From an uncultured Rhodopila sp. (GTDB lineage Bacteria > Pseudomonadota > Alphaproteobacteria > Acetobacterales > Acetobacteraceae), in the NCBI GenBank assembly GCA_903932145.1, contig CAIZFE010000069.1:16462-80461 (forward strand): a DNA stretch of 64,000 nucleotides. Direction: 5' to 3'. The position numbers and the translations under genes are program-made. Under the pieces are notes generated by a model, which searched no databases, was not told where the DNA came from, and was given only the letters and a program-made list of their open reading frames with translations. Each line of letters starts with the position of its first letter. Positions within the stretch are counted from its first letter, which is position 1. Positions 34,512 through 42,263 of this stretch are shown here, piece after piece.

Positions 34512-34990
34512 TCCGTGGCCTCTGGATAGCGAGTCCGGACCAGATTGACCGGCTTCAGGCTCATGACCACGTCGCCGTCCTGGTTCAGCACTTCCAGCAG
34601 GATATGCAGCAATCCGCGATCCGGCTTGGTGCGCGACCGGCGCGCCTGCTGGATCGTTGCATGCACCGTCAGCAGATCGCCTGGACGAACCGGACGCGGC
34701 CATCGCAGTTCGTCAATGCCCGGCGCGGCCAGGCCGTTATGCGGCAGGAACTTATCCACCACCAGTCGCATGGTCAGGCCTACGGTATGCCAGCCGCTGG
34801 CAATGAGTTCTCCGAACGGTCCCTTCGCCGCCAGATCGCGATCGATGTGCATCATCTGCGGGTCGTACTGGCGGGCGAACGCGATGATGTCATCGTCAGT
34901 CACCGAGAATGTGCCCAGCACGTAGGTGCCGCCGACCGTATAGTCCTCGAAAAACCGGTCGCTCGCCGGGGTGGAAAACACTTCGAACAT
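34508..34990 (-). CDS. MaoC-family (R)-specific enoyl-CoA hydratase/dehydratase
   Basis: A 160-residue hotdog-fold protein. FEDYTVGGTYVLGTFSVTDD is the MaoC start, FARQYDPQMMHIDRDLAAKGPF contains the hydratase catalytic Asp and His, and ASGWHTVGLTMRL follows. It should hydrate a trans-2-enoyl-CoA. ATG at 34990 was chosen; residues upstream in the frame do not resemble the family. Its stop overlaps that of the convergent glycosyltransferase. It diverges from the Liv-type operon by 96 bases. Confidence 0.85.
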   Translation of the reverse strand: MFEVFSTPASDRFFEDYTVGGTYVLGTFSVTDDDIIAFARQYDPQMMHIDRDLAAKGPFGELIASGWHTVGLTMRLVVDKFLPHNGLAAPGIDELRWPRPVRPGDLLTVHATIQQARRSRTKPDRGLLHILLEVLNQDGDVVMSLKPVNLVRTRYPEATD

Positions 34991-35086
34991 GAATCGTGCC
35001 GCTCTGTTGCCGATGCGCGGGGTAACATGCGATATAGTGCATGACAATGAATAGCCGCCGTTCGGCGGATAATCGGGGGGATCACG

Positions 35087-36265
35087 ATGCGTCATGTTTC
35101 ACGACGGGCCATGCTGGCCGGAGCGGCATTGACCGCGGGCCTTTGCCGGCCGGCCATCGCCCAGGGCGCGCCCCTGAAAGTCGGCATGATGCTGCCATTC
35201 TCCGGCACCTATGCGGCGCTGGGTGAGAACATCGCCGCCGGATTTGAACTGCTGATCGCCGAAAATGACGGGAAACTGGGCGGACGGGCGGTGACCCTGA
35301 TCCGGCTGGACGATGAGTCCGATCCGGCCAAGGCTCCCGCCAACGTCAATCGCCTGACGGAACGCGACAACGTCGATGTCTTGCTGGGCACCGTCCATTC
35401 GGGAGTCGTGATGGCCCTGGTACAGGCGGCGCGGGAGAAGGAAATTCCGCTGTTCATCCCGAACGCCGGCAACGTCGCCGCCACCCGTGATTTGTGCTCG
35501 CCGCATGTGTTTCGCTCGTCGTTCAGCAACTGGCAGCCGGCTTATGGCATGGGCCGGGCGCTGGCGGCGCGTGGTGTGAAGAAGGCGGCCTGGGTGACCT
35601 GGGATTACGCCGCGGGCAAGGAGTCGGGCGAAGGATTTCGGGATGGATTGCGCGACGGGGGCGCCGAAATGACGCACCTGCTGACAGTGCCGTTTCCGGA
35701 AACCAATTTTCAACCGGTCCTGGCTCAAATCAGCGGTCTGGGCGTCGAAGCGGTTGGATCGTTCTTTGCCGGTGGCGGTGCTATTCAGTTCGTCAAGGAC
35801 TACGCGGCGTCCGGCCTGCGCGCGACGATACCGCTGTGCGGTTCGGGGTTCCTGACAGAGGGCGTGCTGAAGCCGCAAGGGGCCGCGGCAGAGGGTATCC
35901 AGACGGCGCTGCACTACGGCGACGGACTGGATAATGCGAAGAACGTCGCATTCCGCACCGCGTTCAAAGCCAAAACCACTCGCGACGCCGATGTCTATGC
36001 GGTGCAGGGCTACGATGCCGGGCAGATGCTGGCGGCCGGCCTGACCGCGACGAAAGGCGACGCGGCTGCCGCCATGGCGTTTGCGGCGGCAATCCGAGCG
36101 GCTCGGATTGATAGCCCGCGAGGGGCGTTTACGCTGTCGGCGTCACATAATCCGATCCAGACGATCTGGCTGCGGGAAGCGCGGGACGGCCAGAACAAGG
36201 TGATCGGGATCGCCGCGAAGGATCTCGCGGACCCCGGAACGGGCTGCAAGATGGCGGGCGCCTGA
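35087..36265 (+). CDS. livJ: Branched-chain amino-acid-type ABC transporter binding protein
   Basis: A 392-residue periplasmic binding protein of the Leu/Ile/Val (HAAT) family. The N-terminus RHVSRRAMLAGAALTAGLCR looks like a Tat-type signal ending at AIAQG. The mature part begins PLKVGMMLPFSGTYAALGEN, the family hallmark, and has FRSSFSNWQPAYGMGRALAA and YAVQGYDAGQMLAAGL. The ATG is at 35087 with GGGGGGATCACG before it. It is followed without gap by both permeases and both ATPases, a complete system. The substrate could be an amino acid, amide or aromatic acid. Confidence 0.92.
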   Translation: MRHVSRRAMLAGAALTAGLCRPAIAQGAPLKVGMMLPFSGTYAALGENIAAGFELLIAENDGKLGGRAVTLIRLDDESDPAKAPANVNRLTERDNVDVLLGTVHSGVVMALVQAAREKEIPLFIPNAGNVAATRDLCSPHVFRSSFSNWQPAYGMGRALAARGVKKAAWVTWDYAAGKESGEGFRDGLRDGGAEMTHLLTVPFPETNFQPVLAQISGLGVEAVGSFFAGGGAIQFVKDYAASGLRATIPLCGSGFLTEGVLKPQGAAAEGIQTALHYGDGLDNAKNVAFRTAFKAKTTRDADVYAVQGYDAGQMLAAGLTATKGDAAAAMAFAAAIRAARIDSPRGAFTLSASHNPIQTIWLREARDGQNKVIGIAAKDLADPGTGCKMAGA

Positions 36266-37129
36266 TTGCTGACGGGTCTGATCGCGCAGCTTCTGAACGG
36301 GGTGCAATACGGGCTGCTGCTGTTTCTGATCAGCAGTGGCCTGACGCTGATTTTCGGCGTGATGGGCGTGATCAACCTCGCGCACGGCAGCCTGTTCATG
36401 ATCGGCGCCTATCTGGCGTTCGGCGTGGCCAGCCTGACGGGCAGCCTGTGGCTGGCATTGCCGGTGGCCGTGCTAGGCGGGGCTGTTTTCGGAGCGGTCC
36501 TGGAACGCCTGCTGTTCCGCCGCTTTCGCACCCGGGCGCATCTCGATCAGGTGCTTCTGACGTTCGCGCTGATCTTGCTGTTCGAAGAGGGCCGCTCGGC
36601 GCTGGCCGGCAATCAGTTTCACAGCGTGCCTGTGCCAGCGGTCCTGGACTTCTCCGTCCCCGTAATCGGCGGCTTCGGCTATTCCGCGTATCGGCTGGCG
36701 GTGTTGGCGATCTGTCTGCTCGTCGCCGCCGGGCTGGTCTGGCTGATCGAGCGCACCCGCATAGGCTCTGCCATCCGCGCTGCAGCCGAGAATACCGAAA
36801 TGCTCAATTTGCTCGGTTTTGACGCCGGGCGTGTCCATACGTTGGTGTTTGCCGGCGGGACGGCCCTGGCGATGCTGGCCGGCGCTTTGGCGGCGCCGTT
36901 GCAGTCGGTGTATCCCGGCATGGGCGACGGGTTCCTGATTCTGTCCTTCATCGTCGTGGTGATCGGCGGTCTCGGTTCGGTGGCCGGAGCTTTTTGGGCC
37001 GCGCTTCTGGTCGGTCTGATCGATACACTCGGAAAAGCTTATTTGCCTCAGGCCGCTGGCATAGCGGTGTGTGCGATGATGGCGGTGGTACTGCTGTGGC
37101 GCCCAACGGGGCTGTTCAGCCGCACATGA
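36266..37129 (+). CDS. livH: Branched-chain amino-acid ABC transporter permease LivH type
   Basis: A 287-residue inner-membrane permease with about eight helices. GVQYGLLLFLISSGLTLIFG and the following MGVINLAHGSLFMIGAY are diagnostic for LivH, as is the late GMGDGFLILSFIVVVIGGLG. The start is a TTG placed directly after the livJ stop (TGATTG), so translation is coupled. Its stop overlaps the livM start in ATGA. Confidence 0.93.
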   Translation: MLTGLIAQLLNGVQYGLLLFLISSGLTLIFGVMGVINLAHGSLFMIGAYLAFGVASLTGSLWLALPVAVLGGAVFGAVLERLLFRRFRTRAHLDQVLLTFALILLFEEGRSALAGNQFHSVPVPAVLDFSVPVIGGFGYSAYRLAVLAICLLVAAGLVWLIERTRIGSAIRAAAENTEMLNLLGFDAGRVHTLVFAGGTALAMLAGALAAPLQSVYPGMGDGFLILSFIVVVIGGLGSVAGAFWAALLVGLIDTLGKAYLPQAAGIAVCAMMAVVLLWRPTGLFSRT

Positions 37130-38055
37130 TCGTCGCGTCCCGACCCGGTCAGTGTGTGCTCGGCGCCGCGGCGCTGGGGATCGCCACGATGCCGCTATGG
37201 GCGTCGGCGTGGCACATGCAGTTGGTGTCCGCGGCACTGGTGGCGGCGCTGTTCGCCCTCAGCCTCCAGGTGCTGGTGGGGGCGACGGGTCTGGTCAGCC
37301 TGGCTCAGGCGGGATTTTTCGGACTTGGCGCTTACACCGTGCATTTGCTCGGGTCGCCTCCGGTGTGGATCACGTTGCCCGCCGCGATGCTGGCGGCCGG
37401 TGTGGCGGCCTTGCTGATCGGACCGTTGGCGCTACGGACGAAGGGCTTTTTTTTCCTGATGACCACCCTGGCGTTCGGCCAGATGCTGTTCTTCGCCTTC
37501 CACGACACGCCGCTGGGCGGCGGCACCGACGGCTTGTTCATCGTTCGGCCGTCTCTCGGCTTTACCGTGTCCAGGGCAGGGCGGCCGGCGGTGTTCCTGC
37601 TGCTGAACCTTGGCGTATTGGCGATCGTCTATGGCGGCCTGTGCTGGCTGATGAGCACGATGCTCGGCCACGCCCTGCAAGGCATCCGGTCCAACGAGAA
37701 CCGCATGGCCGCGCTTGGTCACAACGTGCAGCGGCTGAAATTGATCGCCTTCGTTCTGGCTGGCGCGCTGGCCGGGTTGGCCGGGCACATGTCCGCCTTG
37801 ACCGACGCGTTCGTCAGTCCCGATCTGCTGGGATGGCACCGCTCCGCCGAGGCTTTGTTGATGATCCTGCTCGGCGGCATCGGCGCTCTACACGGCCCGA
37901 TTTTGGGGGCGTTCGCGCTGGTCGCCATCCAGGAGGCCGGCAGTCTGCTCAGCGACCGGCCCCGTCTGGTCGAGGGCGTGGTGTTCCTGGCCGCTGTGCT
38001 GTTCCTGCGCCAGGGCATCGCGGGTTGGCGGCTACCGTGGCGAACCCGCCCATGA
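37126..38055 (+). CDS. livM: Branched-chain amino-acid ABC transporter permease LivM type
   Basis: A 309-residue permease. LQVLVGATGLVSLAQAGFFG and the GLGAYTVHLL that follows form the LivM signature; LRTKGFFFLMTTLAFGQMLF and LGHALQGIRSNENRMAALGH are further marks, the latter being the ATPase-coupling loop. About nine helices. The start overlaps the livH stop (ATGA) and the stop overlaps the livG start the same way. Confidence 0.93.
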   Translation: MIVASRPGQCVLGAAALGIATMPLWASAWHMQLVSAALVAALFALSLQVLVGATGLVSLAQAGFFGLGAYTVHLLGSPPVWITLPAAMLAAGVAALLIGPLALRTKGFFFLMTTLAFGQMLFFAFHDTPLGGGTDGLFIVRPSLGFTVSRAGRPAVFLLLNLGVLAIVYGGLCWLMSTMLGHALQGIRSNENRMAALGHNVQRLKLIAFVLAGALAGLAGHMSALTDAFVSPDLLGWHRSAEALLMILLGGIGALHGPILGAFALVAIQEAGSLLSDRPRLVEGVVFLAAVLFLRQGIAGWRLPWRTRP

Positions 38056-38780
38056 TGCGGGCTGAGAGTCTGATCAAGCGATACGGCGGCCTGTTGGCGG
38101 TTGATCAGGTATCGCTGTCTTTGGACCGAGGTACGCTGCATGCGGTAATCGGGCCCAATGGCGCCGGCAAGAGCACGTTGATCAATCTATTGTCGGGGGA
38201 GACGTCGCTGTCCTCCGGGTGGGTTCACTTCAAGGACCACGACATCTCCGCGTGGCCGGCCTGGCGGCGCGGGCAAGCGGGTATCGGCCGGACCTTTCAG
38301 CGAACCAACGTCATGCGCGACATGACGGTGCTGGAGAACGCACGCCTTGCGGCACAGGCTCGTGCGCAATTTGGTCTTCTGCAAACCGCCGCGAATGCGA
38401 AGGTCGTGCAAACTGCTTTGGCAGCACTTCATCGCGCCGGCCTGGCTGAGGCGGCCGGAGCGATAGCAAGTACTCTCAGCCACGGTCAGGCGCGACTGCT
38501 GGAGATCGCCATGGCGCTGGCCGGCTTGCCGGACGTTCTGCTGCTGGACGAACCGCTCGCCGGCCTGGGACCGGAGGAAACCGCACCGGTCGCTAACCTG
38601 CTGCGAGACCTGGCCCGCGACCACGCGGTGCTGCTGGTTGAGCACGACATGGACGTCGTTTTTGCCGTCGCCGATGTCATCACCGTCATGGTGGACGGCC
38701 GCGTCCTCGCAACGGGCGCGCCGAACGAGATCCGAACCTCCGCCATCGTTCGCGATGCCTATCTGGGCCACAGCGTATGA
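38052..38780 (+). CDS. livG: Branched-chain amino-acid ABC transporter ATPase LivG type
   Basis: A 242-residue ATP-binding subunit. Walker A GPNGAGKSTL, Q-loop region GIGRTFQRTNVMRDMTVLEN, Walker B VLLLDEPLAGL and the H-loop LVEHDMDVV are present. The ABC signature is reduced to TLSHGQARLLEIAMAL, that is LSHGQ rather than LSGGQ, a common LivG variant. It starts ATGATG; the first ATG overlaps the livM stop. Its C-terminus has the LivG-type VLATGAPNEIRT. Confidence 0.93.
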   Translation: MMRAESLIKRYGGLLAVDQVSLSLDRGTLHAVIGPNGAGKSTLINLLSGETSLSSGWVHFKDHDISAWPAWRRGQAGIGRTFQRTNVMRDMTVLENARLAAQARAQFGLLQTAANAKVVQTALAALHRAGLAEAAGAIASTLSHGQARLLEIAMALAGLPDVLLLDEPLAGLGPEETAPVANLLRDLARDHAVLLVEHDMDVVFAVADVITVMVDGRVLATGAPNEIRTSAIVRDAYLGHSV

Positions 38781-39478
38781 CCGCGATCCTGTCCGCCCGC
38801 GACCTGTCCGCCGGTTACGGCGAAAGCCGTGTCCTGCGGGGGATCGACCTCGACATCCTGCCGGGTGAAACGATCGGGCTGATGGGCCGGAACGGCATGG
38901 GCAAGACCACCCTGATCCGAACCCTGATCGGCCTGTTGCCCGCGTTGCAAGGCCAGGTCCTGCTGGATGGCGCCGATGCCGCCGGGCTGCCGGCATTCGC
39001 GCGCGCACGCAAAGGGATCGCCGTGGTGCCGGAAGGCCGAGGTGTGTTCGCCAGCCTGACGGTGATGGAGAACCTGCGTCTCGCCGCCACAACCGGTGAA
39101 TGGACCGAAGCACGTGTGCTGGACCTGTTTCCTCGATTGGGCCAACGCGCGTCCCACCGGGGCAACCATCTGTCCGGCGGTGAGCAGCAGATGCTGGCGA
39201 TCGGCCGCGCCCTGATGACCAACCCGAGGCTGCTGATTCTGGACGAAGCGACCGAGGGGCTGGCCCCGCTGATCCGAGACGAAATCTGGCGGGTGATCCG
39301 CATTGTCAGGGAGGCGGGTGTGGCGGTCGTTGTGGTGGACAAGACAGTCTCCGCCGTCCTGTCGGTGGTGGATCGCGTCGTGATCCTGGTCAAGGGACAG
39401 ATCGCCTGGTCCGGTCCTCCGGAAATTTTGCGCGCTGACCCTGGACTGATGCATCGTCACCTTGGGGTGGACGCATGA
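38777..39478 (+). CDS. livF: Branched-chain amino-acid ABC transporter ATPase LivF type
   Basis: A 233-residue ATPase. Walker A GRNGMGKTTL, Q-loop KGIAVVPEGRGVFASLTVME (LivF-specific), signature LSGGEQQMLAIGRAL and Walker B LLILDEATEGLAP are all visible. The start overlaps the livG stop (ATGA). It is the last gene of the operon; a repeat cluster follows immediately rather than a recognisable terminator. Confidence 0.93.
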   Translation: MTAILSARDLSAGYGESRVLRGIDLDILPGETIGLMGRNGMGKTTLIRTLIGLLPALQGQVLLDGADAAGLPAFARARKGIAVVPEGRGVFASLTVMENLRLAATTGEWTEARVLDLFPRLGQRASHRGNHLSGGEQQMLAIGRALMTNPRLLILDEATEGLAPLIRDEIWRVIRIVREAGVAVVVVDKTVSAVLSVVDRVVILVKGQIAWSGPPEILRADPGLMHRHLGVDA

Positions 39479-39519
39479 CCCGGTCCGAGGACGCCCAAAA
39501 ATAAGCGAATTCAATCCCG

Positions 39520-39897
39520 TCGTCATGGCCGGCCTTGGCCCCATAGGCATCAGGACAAGGTCTCCGATGAGGAGGATTTGCCCTATCGTCATGACCGGCC
39601 TTGGCCCCATAGGCATCAGGATAAGCCGTCGGGTGGCAGGGATTCGCCCATTCGTCATGACCGGGCTTGGCCCGGTCACCCACGACTTTGCTCGGCGGCG
39701 GCACAGGAAGTCGTGGGTGGCCGGGCCAAGCCCGGCCATGACGGAGGGTGGAAAGCCCCGTCCGCAGCATAAACCTTCTCCCCCACTCGCTTATCCTGAT
39801 GCCTATGGGGCTTGGCCCGGCCACCCGGGATTTCCGGTGTCGTGCCAGGCAAAGTCCCGCGTGACCGAGCCAAGCCCGGTCATGACGATAGGAACGG
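39520..39897. repeat. Large palindromic repeat cluster, family A plus associated module
   Basis: The stretch holds several family A units (at about 39522, 39586, 39653, 39708, 39806 and 39858). Between them are copies of CATAGGCATCAGGATAAG and its reverse complement (about 39548, 39608 and 39790). Arms 39653-39688 and 39708-39743 are inverted repeats identical at 34 of 36 positions. The cluster fills the gap between livF and the family 9 glycosyltransferase and could fold into long hairpins protecting or ending both convergent transcripts. Confidence 0.88.
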
Positions 39898-39931
39898 CGT
39901 CCACCTTGCGCGGTGGTTTTTGGTCGTCGCC

Positions 39932-40948
39932 TTAGCTCGCCAAACCAAGGAACCGGCCGGCTGCCCGCGTAACCTGCTCAACCGAGATCGCATCCATCGA
40001 CTGCGCCACAACGGCGGTGGCGAGCCGTCCGGTCGGCGCGTAGGTCGCGGCGTCGGTGGGGCCGAATAATCCGATGGTCGGCGTACCGGCGGCGGCGGCC
40101 AAATGCATCAGCCCGGAATCGTTGCCAACGAACAGGTCGCACCGTTCGAGACAGGCCACGACTTCGGGTAGCGTCAGGCGGCCAACCAGATCGATGGCGC
40201 CCGGCAGCGCCGCAAACAGGGGCGCCGCCATCGCCTGTTCCGTCTCACCGGGTCCGCCGAGTACGATCGCCACAGCGTCCGCATAGCGGTTGTCATTTTG
40301 GTGTTCGCGGCCGCGATCTTGGTCCTCGTCATGGTGCGCGGAGGCGCGCCATCCACGTTTTTGCTGATCCGAGACGCCATAAGACATGGATGGCGCGCCT
40401 TCGCGCACCATGACGGTGGCATCCCCGCCGGCGATATGACGAAACACCGCGGCAAAGCGATCGGCCGGCCAGACCTTAGGCTCCCAATTCGCTGTCGGCG
40501 CCAATGCAATGAAACGCCGATCCGGCGGCAGCAACGCCAACACACGTTGGCGATCCGTATCGCTGGTCCAGGCAACTGGAGACGGCGGCGGCGACAGGCC
40601 CAGCATCGCCCCCAACTGAGCGATCTTCGGTCCATCGACCCGTCGGAACACCGCTCGCCGGCGGGTTGGCACGATCCAGGACAACGCCGATCCCCGGATA
40701 TCGATGACCAGATCCCAGACATGCACCACGGCTTCGGCCCACAAAGGCAGCCAGTGCAAGCCCCATTTTTTCTTTCGCAGCACGATCGTGCGCTCGCGGT
40801 TGGGCATGCACGCGAACAGGCCCTCGGCCACGGCTCCGCAGACCACCGTAATACGGGCCTCGGGATGGTGCCTGATCAAGTGGTCGAGCAGACCGGTGGA
40901 CAGCACCGCGTCGCCTAACCGGTTGGATGTCACAAATAAAATTCTCAT
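39932..40948 (-). CDS. Family 9 glycosyltransferase (heptosyltransferase-like), carrying an in-frame repeat
   Basis: A 338-residue GT9 protein that would add heptose or another sugar to the lipopolysaccharide core. The N-terminus RILFVTSNRLGDAVLSTGLL and the C-terminal FVGNDSGLMHLAAAAGTPTI with GLFGPTDA are canonical. Between FAAVFRHIAGGDATV and AIVLGGPGE, about 44 residues (roughly 178-221) are extra and strongly hydrophilic (SAHHDEDQDRGREHQNDN); they are encoded by a palindromic repeat inserted in frame. Whether the protein remains active is open. It converges on the livF operon across a repeat cluster. Confidence 0.85.
   Translation of the reverse strand: MRILFVTSNRLGDAVLSTGLLDHLIRHHPEARITVVCGAVAEGLFACMPNRERTIVLRKKKWGLHWLPLWAEAVVHVWDLVIDIRGSALSWIVPTRRRAVFRRVDGPKIAQLGAMLGLSPPPSPVAWTSDTDRQRVLALLPPDRRFIALAPTANWEPKVWPADRFAAVFRHIAGGDATVMVREGAPSMSYGVSDQQKRGWRASAHHDEDQDRGREHQNDNRYADAVAIVLGGPGETEQAMAAPLFAALPGAIDLVGRLTLPEVVACLERCDLFVGNDSGLMHLAAAAGTPTIGLFGPTDAATYAPTGRLATAVVAQSMDAISVEQVTRAAGRFLGLAS
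40285..40415. repeat. Palindromic repeat family B, complete element inside the glycosyltransferase gene
   Basis: Arms 40327-40357 and 40385-40415 (31 bases) are reverse complements at 29 positions, with a 27-base loop. The 40285-40340 part is shared with 34159-34214 in another gene. The whole length stays open in the minus-strand coding frame without a stop. Confidence 0.85.
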
Positions 40949-41056
40949 ACGTGACCGTAATTAGACCATCGGCGCGCCGAAAGCGAGATCGTCCGGTTTG
41001 ACCCGGCGCCCCGCGTTGGGCAGCGTGCGCACCAGATTAACCAAAGGAGACACCCC

Positions 41057-42235
41057 ATGTCCGAGGAAACGTTTGTCGAGCTGGGCGAAGACTACCCGGA
41101 ACTGCGCGAATCGGTGCGCCGGATCTGCGCCAAATACCCTGGCACGTATTGGAGTGGTCTGGAGGACCAGGAAGCCTATCCCACCGAATTCGTGAACGAA
41201 CTGACGCAGGCTGGCTTCCTGGCCTCGCTGATCCCCGAGGAATATGGCGGGTCCGGCCTGCCGCTGCGTGCTGCCGCGGTGATCCTGGAGGAAATCAACG
41301 CCTCCGGCTGCGTCGCCAGCCAGGGCCACGCCCAGATGTACATCATGGGCACGCTGCTGCGGCATGGCAGCGAGGCGCAGAAGCGCAAATATCTGCCGGA
41401 GATCGCCGCCGGGCGGCTGCGTTTGCAGGCGTTCGGGGTGACCGAACCGACGACCGGATCGGACACGACGCAGTTGAAGACACGCGCCGTGCGCGACGGC
41501 GATTCGTACCTGATCACCGGTCAGAAGGTGTGGACCTCGCGCGCCATGCACTCTGACATGATGCTGTTGCTCGCCCGCACCACATCCGCCGATCAGGTCA
41601 AAAAGCGCAGCGACGGCCTGTCGGTCTTCCTGATCGACATGACCGCGAAAAACACCGGCACCGGCTTGGAAGTCCGGCCGATCAAGGCCATGATCAACCA
41701 CAACACGACAGAAATCTTCTTCGACAATTTCCGCATTCCGGCCGACAGCCTGATCGGCGAGGAAGGCAAGGGGTTCCGCTATATCCTGGATGGCATGAAC
41801 GCCGAACGCATCCTGGTCGCCAGCGAGGCGGTCGGCGACGGCCGCTGGTTCGTCAAAAAAGCGACTCAGTACGCCAAGGACCGGGTCGTCTTCGGTGCCC
41901 CGATCGGCAAGAATCAGGCGGTCCAATTCCCGATCGCGCGGGCCTGGGCGGAACTGGAGGCCGCCGACATGGTCTGCCGCCGTGCCGCCGCATTGTTCGA
42001 TAATGGGAAAGAGTGCGGTGCGGATGCCAACATCGCCAAACTGCTGGCCTCGGAATCCGCCTGGAAGGCGGCCGATACCGCGATGCAGACCTTCGGCGGT
42101 TTCGCCTATGCCCGCGAATACGAAATCGAACGAAAATGGCGTGAAGTGAGGCTTTACCAAATCGCACCGATTTCCACCAACCTGATCCTGGGCTATGTGG
42201 GTCAGCATGTCCTCGGGATGCCGCGATCGTACTAA
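41057..42235 (+). CDS. Acyl-CoA dehydrogenase
   Basis: A 392-residue FAD enzyme that introduces a 2,3-double bond into an acyl-CoA. The segments FGVTEPTTGSDTTQLKTRA and KVWTSRAMHSDMMLLLARTT bind flavin. The C-terminal QTFGGFAYAREYEIERKWRE holds the region after which the catalytic Glu normally lies; AREYEIER carries candidate glutamates. RBS AAAGGAGA is well placed before the ATG. It stands alone, followed after 28 bases by the histidine kinase gene. Chain-length specificity is unknown. Confidence 0.88.
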   Translation: MSEETFVELGEDYPELRESVRRICAKYPGTYWSGLEDQEAYPTEFVNELTQAGFLASLIPEEYGGSGLPLRAAAVILEEINASGCVASQGHAQMYIMGTLLRHGSEAQKRKYLPEIAAGRLRLQAFGVTEPTTGSDTTQLKTRAVRDGDSYLITGQKVWTSRAMHSDMMLLLARTTSADQVKKRSDGLSVFLIDMTAKNTGTGLEVRPIKAMINHNTTEIFFDNFRIPADSLIGEEGKGFRYILDGMNAERILVASEAVGDGRWFVKKATQYAKDRVVFGAPIGKNQAVQFPIARAWAELEAADMVCRRAAALFDNGKECGADANIAKLLASESAWKAADTAMQTFGGFAYAREYEIERKWREVRLYQIAPISTNLILGYVGQHVLGMPRSY

Positions 42236-42263
42236 GGCGTCAGGGCACCAGGACGCCTCGACC

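Noticed and set aside
39520..39897. CRISPR-like array
   Set aside because: Repeats are inverted, irregularly spaced and lack unique spacers; no cas genes are present.
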